Shown here in pieces: positions 36,069 through 47,290 of a stretch of DNA of 64,000 nt. The notes below the pieces were generated by a model that made no database searches, was not told the origin of the DNA, and saw only the letters and a list, made by a program, of their open reading frames with translations. The stretch's first letter is position 1. Every line of letters starts with the position of its first letter. This DNA is from Calycina herbarum (taxonomy: Eukaryota > Ascomycota > Leotiomycetes > Helotiales > Pezizellaceae), in assembly GCA_001414485.1 (NCBI GenBank), contig LLEY01000029.1:1-64000 (forward strand), written 5' to 3'. Position numbers and translations under genes: made by a program.

Positions 36069-36464
36069 CACGATGGCATCCTGTATTTCTGTAATTTCGG
36101 TCTGAAGGTTTGGGAATAAAGTTCAGTCTGCCCGTCACTCGTTGTGTCTGTCTGCAGGGACTGGATTAAGGTCGAAATGAAGCGGGGCAGCATCCCCACG
36201 TTTTCTTTCATGTGACGATCTCCTCTTCCACATTTTGCCCGCAATTCGAATCTGTCTGACCAAGCAGAAATGTCAGCCTGACATGCGAGGTTGAACATCA
36301 AGCTCTCAGGCTCTCAGGGGTGCATACAACGGCATACAACGTCACTTACGCCTTCTCTACAACACCCTCAATTTCTCTTGCGACTAATTCACCTCTATGG
36401 CATTTGGAGGCATTTGGATAATAGTGACTCTGTAACCACCTCAATCCGCGAAATACGATCCAAA
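36069..36464. promoter_or_regulatory. Shared divergent promoter, histidine phosphatase / GPI8
   Basis: 396 bp between the two start codons. The GPI8 frame stays open upstream to 36291, but that extension does not look like protein of the family and lies before the signal peptide. Confidence 0.55.
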
Positions 36465-37704
36465 ATGAAGCTCTCCAGCTTTCTCCAGCTCCCCATGGTG
36501 CTAGCCTCCCTCCTCGCACCTTCCCCAGTCATCGCAGAACATACCAGCAATTGGGCAGTTCTCGTTTCCACATCGCGATTCTGGTTCAATTACCGCCATC
36601 TCGCAAATGTGCTCTCCCTATATCGAACCGTAAAACGACTGGGGATCCCCGATTCCCAGATTATCCTCATGTTGCCGGATGACATGGCATGCAACCCTCG
36701 AAACGCATTTCCAGGAACCGTTTACAGTAATGCGGATCGCGCAGTCGATTTATATGGAGATAATATTGAGGTGGATTACAGAGGATATGAGGTGACGGTG
36801 GAGAACTTTATAAGACTGTTGACGGATCGTGTGGGGGAGGAGATGCCCAGGAGTAAGAGATTATTGACGGATGATCGGAGTAATATTTTGGTCTACATGA
36901 CTGGGCATGGGGGGAATGAATTCTTGAAATTTCAAGATGCCGAGGAAATTAGTGCTTTCGATTTGGCAGATGCATTTGAGCAGATGTGGGAGAAGAAGAG
37001 GTAAGAATACACCATTAAATACCCCAGTTTTTAAGTGGAATGCGACTAACAAGATATGCAGATACCACGAAATACTCTTCATGATAGACACATGTCAAGC
37101 AAACACGATGTACTCGAAATTCTACTCCCCCAACATAATCGCAACCGGTTCTTCCGAAATCGACCAATCCTCCTACTCCCACCACGCAGATAACGACGTC
37201 GGAGTCGCTGTTATCGATCGATACACATACTACAACCTCGATTTCCTTGAGACCCAAGTCCGAGAACCATCATCCAAACAAACCCTTGCCGACCTCTTCG
37301 ATAGTTACGACGAGTCCAAAATCCATTCTCATCCCGGCGTACGATGGGACTTATTCCCGGGTGGCGAACAAGAAGGCCGGGAGAGATTGGTAATGGATTT
37401 CTTCGGAAATGTTCAGAATGTTGAAGTAGATGGTGTAGGAAATGCGACCGAGTTCAAAGAAGATTTACTCGCATTAGGCAAGAAGATTGCCGAAATTAGG
37501 GAGAGAGCCGATGCCCAGGAGAAGGAGGAGAAGAATGTCAGTTCGGCTGAGCCGGCGATGATGGGTTCTCATACTACGAGGAAGATTAGAGCTGCCAAGG
37601 TGCAGGCTGATGATCGGTCCTGGGGGAAGACGGCTGTGGGGGTTTGGGCTTTAGCAGGGTGTTCTTTAGTTTGGTGGTTTGGGAGTCATATGGAGTCGAA
37701 GTAG
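36465..37704 (+). CDS. GPI8: GPI transamidase catalytic subunit Gpi8
   Basis: Model: join(36465..37000, 37062..37704), 392 residues, one 61-bp intron with a GACTAAC branch point. It cleaves the C-terminal signal of precursor proteins in the ER lumen and attaches the GPI anchor; it works in a complex with Gaa1, Gpi16, Gpi17 and Gab1. Visible: signal peptide (1-24), [30 protein letters not shown], the caspase-like catalytic His148 in [10 protein letters not shown] and Cys190 in FMIDTCQA, then [11 protein letters not shown] hydrophobic segment near the C-terminus (about 370-388) is the membrane anchor. The start at 36465 places the signal peptide at the N-terminus. Confidence 0.96.
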
Positions 37705-38280
37705 TCAGTTATATACCATGATATTGTAGGAAATAGATTTTTGAACAGAGGGGGAGATGTCTCGGTATGAAATTGTTGAATGCTAGTGGCAACTTGAAAA
37801 TGGCACTTCATAAGGAAGAGCTTGGGCATGGCCTTAAACTGGGTGTTTCTTCCTTGAACGGTCCTTTTGAGGGGCTCATTAAGGAATTTGAATTGGGAAA
37901 AGTTTCGTTGGCCTCATTTCAAAGCCTCTCAAAATCGCTCGGCCTACTTTCTTCACTGTATTTTGACACTTCAATTTTCCTTGCCAAAAGGCCCTCTTTC
38001 CCCCAGCGTAATATGCGAATCAATTTCCTTTTATCCCGATTGGCTTCATTCTTCAATGACGCGCTCATATTGTCAGCCCTTCTCGCTGCTTCAAAGTCAA
38101 GCAGCTTGACCCTAGGCTATTAATATCCAGTGCTGGAGTAAAGCAAGAGTAGATTCCGGGAAATTGTGCCGGAGGCTTGACCTTGACCTCACTGTAGCAA
38201 AATTTCTTGCTCAGCTGAAATTTAATTTGATTCGTGTACGATATCGCTTTGACAACTTGGTGAGGGATATTAATAATTGA
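37705..38280. other. Downstream spacer of GPI8
   Basis: A 118-residue frame at 37767-38123 is open but lacks family resemblance and overlaps another frame; I do not call it a gene. Confidence 0.4.
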
Positions 38281-38752
38281 ATTAACTCTCTCGCTCTTCT
38301 CTTAATGTCTCTTTTCTCTCTTTAATTCTTAACTCTAATAGAGAGATTAGGATAAGAAGGATAATAAGAAGAAAGGCCGGACTTTAATAAATAGTATTAT
38401 AATATAATTCTATCTCTTCTGTTATTCTATGCTTCTTCTTTAATTCTCTAACTTTGTTAGAGAAATTAGAATATAAAGAATAGCGAGTAATACTAATACT
38501 TTTTCTTATCTTTCTTAATAGTTTATTCTCTTTAGTATAAGAAATAAGTAGAGTAGAGTAGAGTAGTAGTAACTACTCTAAGTAAGTTAGAGTACTACTT
38601 AAGTAGTTTAGACTACGTTAAAACGAACTAGGCTAGAGCTTAGAGTAGTATTAGTATAGTATTAGAGTAGCGCTACTAGTAGCGCTAAGAGCTTAAGGAA
38701 GATCTTCTATCTACTATAAAAATAGCTTTAATAAATTAGTATTAATTAAATA
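38281..38752. repeat. RIP-type AT-rich repeat units
   Basis: Two imperfect copies of a unit (TTAATTCTTAACTCTAATAG..., and TTAATTCTCTAACTTTGTTAG..., near 38320 and 38440) are followed by TAGAGTAGAGTAG repeats. A similar unit (TTTTCTAATTTAATAAAGAG) occurs near 42176, beyond the nested pogo elements. Confidence 0.45.
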
Positions 38753-41738
38753 ACGTGATCTATCACCGAGCTGCGTACATCACCGAGCTACGCACTTTTA
38801 CCGACTTCTACTACTTCAAAATATAATAAATCAACTACAACAATAGATAAAACTTATTACTCTTCGGATTCTAATAAGCTAGATATATCTATAAGTTCTT
38901 GACAAGTTCGCGTATTATAACCAGTCTTTCCGTAAGTACTATAACGTTGCGTAGTCGAAATCCCCTCTTACGATTTACCCTTCTAAAGCGCTTGTCGCGT
39001 CGTATCTGCTCATTTACTTCGTCTTAAGCTATAATATCGTGTACATCCTCTATAGTAAGTACACCTCCTTAACAGATACGATTCTTTTTAGCTCTGCGAC
39101 GCTTAGAAAGTGCCTTATTTGCCGCTCGAAGTATACGTAGCTCGGTATTAACAAGAGTTAATTCATAAGCTAAACGCTCTATACCTTACTATCGCCTATT
39201 CTCGATTACCTAGTTAAACTGCCTTACTCTTACCACGTCGATCGGCACGAGTAACAACTATTCTAGGACAGATTTAACCTATTATAAAGCCGGTCTCGTC
39301 GAAGTTATAGAAATCGCTATCTACTATACTATATTTCGCCCACATATTCTCTACTAGTCGAAACCACACGCCAATTAACTTAGGATCTTCGTATAAGGCT
39401 CTTTAAAAGTCGTAAACGCGATTGAAACGCGTCTTTAGCTCTAGTCGTCGAACTACGAATCGTTCTACCTAGCGCTTTCTAACGCGTTTTACTCCGCACA
39501 CCTCGAGGAGGTAATTCGCTATATCTTCTATATTAACTAGCCGAGGCGAAAACCCTCTAGAATCTCGATTAAATATATATCGAATAATTGTTTCCTCCTC
39601 TAATTTCGTCAGCTTTAAACAATTAGATTCAGCATCGCTATAAGAAGGTCGGCCGTTTATTCTAAGACAAAGAGTAGATTCAGGAACTTTGTAGATTTTT
39701 ACAGCGTTTCTATAGCTTAATTTTCGTTTAGATATTTTAATAGCTAATATAATTCGTGCTTCTTAAGTTTAGACTTATATTAACGTAGTATACCAGGACC
39801 TCGTGATTATCAGGACCTCGTGAATTTTTTCCCTACTCTACTACCTCTAACTTTAACACGCGTTTTCTTAACAACTACCTAATAGAATCTCAAACCTAAG
39901 AAGCTTGAATTATCCTAGCTATCGAAGCTATTCAATCATCTAAACGAATAAACCGTAGTAAAGCTACGAAGCTATATAGAGTCTCTTATTCTATACTTAC
40001 TAATAGAATAGCTGGTCGAACTACTCTTAGCGAACGCCGGCTAGCAAATCATAAAATAACTATAATAGAAGAGGAGGTAATTATTTAAAATATACTTGAT
40101 CTAGATATAAGAGGATTTGTACCCTAGCTAGGTAGTGTAGAAGATATAGTAAATTATATACTCAAGTTATATAGAGGATAATACGTCGGAAAGAACTAGG
40201 TATAACGATTTATACAACGACGTCTAGAACTAAAGACGTGTTTTAATCGTGTTTACGATTTCTAAAGAGCTTTATACGAAGATCCTAAGCTAATTAGCGC
40301 GTGGTTTCGACTAGTAGAGAATATATAGGCGAAATATAGGATCTAAGACTGCGATTTCTATAACTTTAATAAGACTAGTTTTATAATAGATGTTATCTAT
40401 ACTAGAATAGTTATTATATACGCTGATTAACGTAGCAGAGGTAAGGCTGTCTAGCTAGGCAATCGGGAATAGGCTATAGCAATTGTCTATATTAATAGAG
40501 AGGGTTTAAGTATCCCTCTATTCTTAGTAGTTTAAGAGAAAAATCACCTTACTAGTTAGTATACTAAAGGCGGTCTTCCTAATAACTAGGTTATTAAACC
40601 AACTAGTAATAGATAGACTAATAATAAGACAGGCTTAGAATAGCTAGAACACTTTAATAAGAATACTCGTGGTTATATAAAAGGGCTATATCAAATGTTA
40701 GTTCTAGATAGGTATAATAGTTATAAATCGGTAGTATTCTAAGAGTATTATAAGTTATATAATATTATTACTCTTTACCTACCTCCTTATTCGTCTTATC
40801 TAACCTAGCTACTCAACGTTAGGTGTTTTAGTATTCTTAAACGTATATATAGGCGTTAAATCGAGACCTTTATTAAGGCTTATATAAACTATATTACTAA
40901 GGTCGAGTTCTTTCTTACGTTTTACATAGCCTATAACTAGTTAATAATAACCTAAAACGCTAAAGCTAGGGTTTGTAGAGCTAGTCTAGTACTTCTAGAA
41001 CCCTAGACTATGATCTTAAAGCTTAATATTAAGTTATAGACTTCTATACCTACTAGACCCCCCTCTGCCGACGCTATCTCTTAGGTCTCCTAGACTCCTT
41101 ATAACCCTTCTAAAGCTCTTTCGTAATCAACTCTTGTTAAGGATTGTATTGCTTGTTACTAAGGAAGCTCGCTAACACCTATTTTCTAGACAATCGCTTT
41201 GTTAGTAAAAGGTATAGAGCGATTAGCTTATAAGGTGACCCTCTTATTAGCTAAGGTCTATATACTTCGAACAGCAAATAAAGCCCTTAGCAAACGCTGG
41301 AGAGCTAAAAATACCCGTGTCTAAGAAGGAGGTACACTTACTATAGAGGATGTATAAGACGGATTAGCTTAGAAGAATACGAAGGAGCAGGTTCGACGTA
41401 ATAAGCGCTCTAGGGAGGGTAGAGAAGATAAAGGACAAACGACTCGGCGACGTTATAGTACTTATAGAAAAACTGGTTATAATACGTAGACGTGTTAAGA
41501 AGTTGTAGATATATCTAGTTTATTAGATTCCGAGTAGTTTTAATTAATTTAATATATTATAGTAGTTTTATTATATTTTAAAGTAGTAGAGTAGGAAAAA
41601 ATTCACGAGGTCCTGATAATCACGAGGTCCTGGTATACCACGTTATAGAAGAAGAAAACGCGTATTAAAGTAGTAGGGTAGTAAATTCAGTAAAAGTGCG
41701 CAGCTCGGTGATATACGCAGCTCGGTGATAGATTACGT
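38753..41738 (-). mobile_element. Internally deleted pogo-like element hosting another pogo element
   Basis: Terminal inverted repeats start ACGTRATCTATCACCGAG and are flanked by TA (38751-38752 and 41739-41740). Each end carries two 12-bp CACCGAGCTRCG boxes (38764/38781; 41699/41716). Without the 1.86-kb insertion at 39783-41643, only about 1.1 kb remains. The minus strand holds the first part of a pogo transposase, up to the region of the first catalytic Asp (FDETGF-like, near 39290). This is joined directly to the C-terminal part (near 38850-39180), so the middle of the gene is missing. It looks like a non-autonomous deletion derivative. Confidence 0.8.
39783..41643 (+). mobile_element. 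Pogo/Fot1-like DNA transposon, full length, mutated
   Basis: 1861 bp, TA target duplications (39781-39782 and 41644-41645), long terminal inverted repeats starting ACGT. Two AGGACCTCGTGA boxes lie at each end (39795 and 39812; 41603 and 41620). The plus strand encodes a pogo-type transposase: helix-turn-helix/CENP-B-like DNA-binding part at about 39900-40260 (ILAIEAIQSSKRINRSKATK, then EEEV), catalytic DDE part at about 40340-40800 (FYNFNKTSF, then LEWLEHFNK and LVLDRYNS, where family members have His in HxS) and a C-terminal tail to about 41540. Numerous TAG/TAA codons and changed key residues make it inactive. A second copy is at 54116-55977. Confidence 0.88.
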
Positions 41739-42440
41739 TAGTAGTTTTTTTATCTTATAAAGCTTCTAGAAATAATAACTATTTACTTATATACTAAGAG
41801 TTTCTATTTATAATACTACTCTAAATACTATTTAATAATCCTAGTTTCTTTATAAGTTAAGTAGAATATAAATAGATTAGACTAAGTATATTACAGGCCG
41901 AATATAATAAGGTTAATAGATAAGGTAGTCTTATTACAAAGAGAATTAACTAAGAAAGGAAGTCTATTCTACGTATGAGGAAAGGGGTTTTGTACGCATA
42001 GGCCACATGTAATTACCGGTTGTTGGAACGTTGTTGGAACCCCTTGCGTCGAGGTCACGTAAGGCCATGTTTTGTACGAAGGTCGATAGACCGAGTACTC
42101 TTCGGGTGTAAACCGTTACAAAGTATACTAAAAGTCTATTAGCTAGTAGTAATTAGTATCTTCTCTTTCTCTTTGGTTTTCTAATTTAATAAAGAGAATA
42201 GAATAAGAAGAATACTAAAGAGAGAAGCGGGAATTAATATAATACTATAATTTAATTTACTACTTCTCTATTAGCTACTTAGAGAAAATATTTTATAAAA
42301 GATTTATATTAATTAAGTAAAGTAGTAAAGTATAAAGCGAACTGGCTTTGATATTTAGAGAGATTAGAAAGATATACGTACTTGAAAGCGAGAGGTTATA
42401 TTACTAGAATATCTTAAAAAAGTAGTATAGATGAAAATTT
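41739..42440. other. AT-rich flank with a short GC island
   Basis: RIP-like DNA, interrupted at 41985-42115 by a normal-composition patch containing GTTGTTGGAAC twice in tandem (near 42016) and two related GTTTTGTACG copies (near 41989 and 42070). These may be the ends of a small decayed element. No frame recognised. Confidence 0.35.
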
Positions 42441-42667
42441 AAAGACTTATATCAGCTTTATAAACAACTTTCTCAGCTTCAAAAGTATGCCAAGGGAATT
42501 TAGAAGTCATTATTCACAAGAAACCAATGTCTAGATTTTAGTAATTTCGATTTAAAAGAGCGTATTTCTCAAAACGAGTTTCTCCAAACACAATATCCCC
42601 CCCCCCCCCCCGCGGCCCTCCCTCGAATTTTAAAACAAGAACATTAATTTCCAACTGCCATCTCAAG

Positions 42668-43204
42668 CTATTCCAAAACACGCCTTTCCTCTTGGTTCAC
42701 ACTATTTCTTACAAAAATTGCGCCGATATCCTCCATTTGCGCTGCTTCGAATTCTGCGACCTCTCCAATGGCAGCAATACGATTTGCCCAGTCTTCTTTG
42801 TAACCAGGGATATTCTCCCACATGGGCACCATTTGACTAACAGGCTTTGCATATTTGGGGCCCAAAATGTTGTAGAAGGCCTGGCTACCAGCAGCAAACT
42901 TCTTTGTGAACAATCCGAGGATTATTACCTTCATTACAAGGATGCAAGCAGTGATTCCCCCCTGACGTAACTTTACGAAGAAAGTACGCCATGTTTCCTC
43001 GGTTATCAATGACCTATGATCTGTCGGCGAAAGAACTCCCTCTGAAAGGAGATTCTTGATTTCTCGCTCGACTAGGTCGGCCTGGGGTCGTAGGTGTAGG
43101 ATTAAGGGGTTAAGAGTCCAGTATCTACTCAACATGAGAACAGACTCCGAAACCGAGAAGGCGTTATTGATACCGCCATAGCTTTGACCGTGGTTCGGAT
43201 CCAT
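42668..43204 (-). CDS. Uncharacterised protein, 178 residues
   Basis: A single-exon minus-strand frame, MDPNHGQSYGGINNAFSVSE to NQEERRVLE. It has a helix-rich composition with one hydrophobic stretch (ITACILVMKVIILGLF, about 83-98) that could be a buried helix or a single membrane segment; no signal peptide. GC content is gene-like, with no RIP marks, although it borders an AT-rich block. Just past the stop is a run of 13 C residues (42599-42611). I do not recognise the family. It stays open without any stop and has believable amino-acid usage, so I think it is real. Confidence 0.6.
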   Translation of the reverse strand: MDPNHGQSYGGINNAFSVSESVLMLSRYWTLNPLILHLRPQADLVEREIKNLLSEGVLSPTDHRSLITEETWRTFFVKLRQGGITACILVMKVIILGLFTKKFAAGSQAFYNILGPKYAKPVSQMVPMWENIPGYKEDWANRIAAIGEVAEFEAAQMEDIGAIFVRNSVNQEERRVLE

Positions 43205-44640
43205 GCTTAAAGTTTTAGCGATAAGCCTTTAGAATGTTGTTGGTGAGGTTCTTGCTCTTTCTTCGAGTAATAGAATAGGGACTATTTGAACAAGGGTGGT
43301 GCGGTGTGTGGAGGAGGATGGTTCAAGAATTATCAGATTGGGAGGGATGGTCTAGAAAAAAGACTTGTCTTAGCATCCGTCAAAATAGAATGGCGTGGTT
43401 AATTAGAAAGTGCAATTACCTAGAAAGTGTGCGAGAACGACAGGAGAATCAGCACTGGCGATTCAAGGGTAAGATGGCATTCTTTGCAAAGTCAAGACAC
43501 GTGTCGTGAGGTGTAAAAAAACGTAAGATATGGTGCGGCGTTGGAACTTGCGCTGGTTCTTGAGTTTTGCGAGGGCTGGGGTGATAGGACTCGTAGGCTT
43601 AGTCTTATCAAAGAAAATTGACTGGCTCGTAAGAAAAGCTCCGACAAGAGAAGTATAGCATAAGTAACGCAAATTTTTGGAATCAAGTTGACTCTATCAA
43701 TTGTTGAAATCTAAAGCTATCATAGTATGGAATAGGTAGAATTCCACTTTAATGCTGTGCCAATTTTATTACTAGGTTTTAATTTGATGCACCAGCTTCA
43801 TGAGATGAATTATGATAATAAACTATGACTATTTAAAGAATGGCTTTTACACCTAATAGATATCCGCCAAATGTGCTTCTTTTTTTAGTGAGCATAATAG
43901 CATGATATGAAAAGAAGATGTAGAATGAAGACCGTAAACCATGAATTGTCCTCCAAAGAATAGCATATAACCTGTTGGTCTTTAAATTTCTTGTGGAAGT
44001 TAGGAATGTGTTTAAGGAGGTATGCGCACCTGGAGACTTGACGTGGTGTTACTGGGAAGTTGTAGTTACGCCCCAAAATTGGTGGGGTGCATGACAATTC
44101 ACGACCCCAAAACCAAGACCTTTCACATCTACATATGTTCTATCTTCACCATGGTGCTTCAGACAAGAATTTCTTGTTGGGCATGGACTAGCTTGTTAAT
44201 TACTCATTGATTCGGCTAGCTTGCGATCTGATTGGTTCGGTTGCTTACCGACTTTTACCCCTTCCCCTTTGCGTTGCCATGCCCACCCAACCGAATTCCT
44301 GGACAATGTATGAATGAAACTTTCCAGCGTACACCTTTGATCGTTTCAGAGAGAATGGTGCAGCATATCAATTTTTTCGTTTAGCTGGGAAAACCAAAAT
44401 TGGGTTGCGCTATGGTGATGGTTCTAAGACGCAGCCTCGCAAGGCACTCGGCGACCGATTGCCGCTCGCGAAGCATTATTGGTCGTTGATAACATGTGAA
44501 ATGCCCTTTCGTGCGAATAGATCAAGTTTCTATCGTAGTTTGGAATTGAATATCGAGTTTAACGTATCATATTGATCCTGCATGTCTCGAAAATAAGTCT
44601 AGTTATTGCTCTTCGTTCTCTTCATTCATATTTACCTGGT
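43205..44640. other. Spacer, no gene seen
   Basis: Normal composition with several short frames (60-70 residues) in all directions. None has splice sites or recognisable motifs. Confidence 0.45.
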
Positions 44641-46560
44641 GTTGGAAACCTGGGTTATCCATGACTACATTTCAGTCTCGCGTTGTCATTCTCTGCGCCT
44701 CCGTTGGGCGATCGGAGCCTTTAGCTTCCGGCTGTTTGTCAACTCGGCCCCAAAATTACTGCAGAACCAACATGACTGATAGACATTCCCGCAAGCTTCA
44801 GCCATGGCCCATCCAGATTATTGAATTCACCTCCGGACTCCTCAACGCCGATGGCATGATTCAAGACCTCCCGTCGCATTGGTCTGGCCAGACACCATTT
44901 CCTGGATTACGGCATTCTACTCTACTCTACTCTACTCTTCTCAGACGAAGAGCCCTCTGCCTACGTTGGCGGGACTACAAATAGCAGCGATTGATGCAAC
45001 TAACCTCAGTACCAGGAGGAGAAGATTGTATAGTCCCATATGCAGAATGCATAATGAACTTGCTAACAGGTTTGCGGCAGATCGTTTTCCCCCACCCTGA
45101 TAGCTTCAACAACCAAACCTATACTTTTGATTACTTCCTACCTCTCGGTGCTCCACTCTCCGCCGCTGCTCTCGCAGGCACTAAGAAGCAAAACGTACCG
45201 ATGCCACCGCACAAGCAATTATTCTCGACAGCTTGACAAAACTCGAGGCAACCGGTGCAGTTCCCCAAGGAGCCACGCAAGTGGCAACTTTCCCTTACAC
45301 TCCCGGATCTGGAAGTTGTACACGACGAAAGTACTTCTCTTCCCCTCCAATCATACACACCCCTTCTTTCCATTAACGCAAAAGTACGAAGGGCGAATAA
45401 AAAGGGGCGCGGAATAGATGAAATCTTTCCGTTTTCTCCCCTGGCAGTAAAGTGCGGGTTCTTTCTTTGTCAACACGACACGGTGGAAGTTGGGACTGGC
45501 CGACCTCACTCTCGAACCTTTGGAGTGAGCGACATCCCGACACTAGGACAAGAGAGATTCGATGGCGTTGCGGATTTCGAATCGTGCTGGCTATCTCACT
45601 CTGGCTACTATCAGGTGCCTAACCTGCATCCTCTTCGAGCAGGCACACAGGGAGTGGGACTGGCCAACCAGTCGTCGGGACATATGGGAGTTGAACACCA
45701 TGAATCAACCATACCCCCCTCAAAGACAATTGCCCGTTGGTATGACTTTTCAACGAAGAGCTTCCACAGGTGACTGGCGCGATAGACAAAACCAAGCCTG
45801 TAGGTTCTCAATTTACTTCGCCAGAAGCAGGTGGTGCTAACATACTTGTGGTAGATCCTCATGAATTACGTCCCATGACTGACCACTGTACGATTCTCTT
45901 TTGAGCTCCCGTTTCGAATGTGCATACTGATAAGCTGGCGTGGAGGTCACCAGGCCGAATTCTCCATAAGATATCGAGGTGTACAACAATCTGCCAACGG
46001 CTACACCAATAAAATAACTGGAATGGCAGCGATGTTCTTTTGAATAGCACGAACGAGGGGGATCTGGGTGTATGGAAGGGAATAGTGGAGCAGACGATTA
46101 TGAGGCAAGAGGGCAGGATCAATCTTTGGAATCTTAGAGACCCTAAATAATAACAGCATTTGGGTTGGAAATGTGTATCAACAGTCAGCGCAGAAGGAAT
46201 AGGTTTGTATTGAATTTAATTCTTTGTACCCTGACAAAGAATGTGTGTAGAGCCTCCCACTATGTAGAAGTAACTCTTTTAAGCCTTCCAGCCATGATTT
46301 TTGCAACTTGTGATACCAGTCCTAGCTCAATTTCTGAATCTGGATGACTTGCGGGCTTTTCGCTTATCTGGCAAAAGCGGCGCGGAAACCCACCACTTAT
46401 CAGTCTGCGCAGATCAACACTGGCTACACACACCCACACAGAAACGCCAAAGTATGCCTCTCAACCTCGCGCCATTCCAGCAGCTTCTTCCCCATCAACC
46501 CGTTTCTGGCATAAGTGCTTAGAATCTAGTAGTGTGTTGTAAGTCATTCTCCATTCTCCC
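44641..46560 (+). pseudogene. Broken gene remains of unknown family
   Basis: The best piece is a plus-strand frame from the ATG at 44994 (VPGGEDCIVPYAECIMNLL, then TYTFDYFLPLGAPLSAAALAGTKKQN). It continues after a one-base shift near 45199 as TDATAQAIILDSLTKLEATG, then QVATFPYTPGSGSC, to 45370. The fit across the shift suggests a single decayed protein. Further pieces at 45500-45840 read like coding sequence in changing frames. A (TCTAC)n simple repeat lies at 44917-44936. I cannot name the family and would not call any of these expressed. Confidence 0.35.
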
Positions 46561-46833
46561 TTTTGCCTCGAGTTCCCTCCTCGCCTAGCAGAGTAATTAG
46601 TAATGTCTTTTTCGACAGGCACCCATGCCGTACGTCGAGAATACTGCAGTATTTTATCGCGATAACACTTCCGCCAACACTGGCATCAATCTTGGGTTGG
46701 GTAGCTGGTACTCCCGTTGCGGTTCAGTTCTCGACTCCCTTCCACCGAGGTGAGAGTTTCCAAGTTTGGGATCCTAGTCTGCTTTTGGAAATACAACTTT
46801 GCTGACTGCAAGTTTAGTCACACATTGACTCGA

Positions 46834-47290
46834 TTATTGCGCAATCTGCAACCTTTCCTCCACCTCCGCAACGCCGTGAGAAGATTTACTGCGTTTACGA
46901 CTCAGCTTGCGCTGACAAGCTTGGAAGATGGGTACTTTGATAAGTGGATTCTTGAGGGTGTTTGTGCGTTTACACAGATGGGATGTAAATACAAGCACGA
47001 AATGCCCTCGGACAAGGCCACCAAGATGTCTCTCGGCTTGAACCATGGCTATCCGTCCTGGTATCGTCGTACATTCTCGGTTCCAAGTCATCTCGGAAGC
47101 CCACCTGCAGAACGACATATCGTTTCCCCTCCATCTGCTGGACGAATTTGTGGTCCTTGGCGCCAATTGGAGTCTGGCCAGGGCAATAATGGCAATGGTA
47201 AGTCTCTATATCCTTATCCGTTTCTTCAGCATTCTGCTAATTCAAGTAAGGCAGGTTCGTCATCATCATTCGACTTAGTTGGAACTCCTG
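46834..47290 (+). pseudogene. Fragment of a fungal C3H-type zinc-finger protein
   Basis: A plus-strand frame reads LLRNLQPFLHLRNAVRRF, later YFDKWILEGVCAFTQMGCKY then KHEMPSDKATKMSLGLNHGYPSWYRR. This is the conserved core around the finger of a fungal C3H family, including the Cys-x6-Cys-x3-His piece. A possible intron (GTAAGT near 47202 to GCAG near 47254) follows a Gly/Asn-rich linker. The long N-terminal part expected upstream is not found intact, only short conflicting frames, so I consider it a fragment. The open frame spans 46717-47463, but its outer parts do not look conserved. Confidence 0.55.

Noticed and set aside
37767..38123. 118-residue frame downstream of GPI8
   Set aside because: No motif, overlaps an alternative frame, low-complexity composition and no splice or family support.
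15468..38123. Secondary-metabolite or other metabolic gene cluster
   Set aside because: The genes are unrelated housekeeping or regulatory types; no polyketide synthase, NRPS, P450 or transporter set is present.
44917..44936. TCTAC repeat as a telomere-like tract
   Set aside because: Only four units and not TTAGGG; a simple microsatellite.
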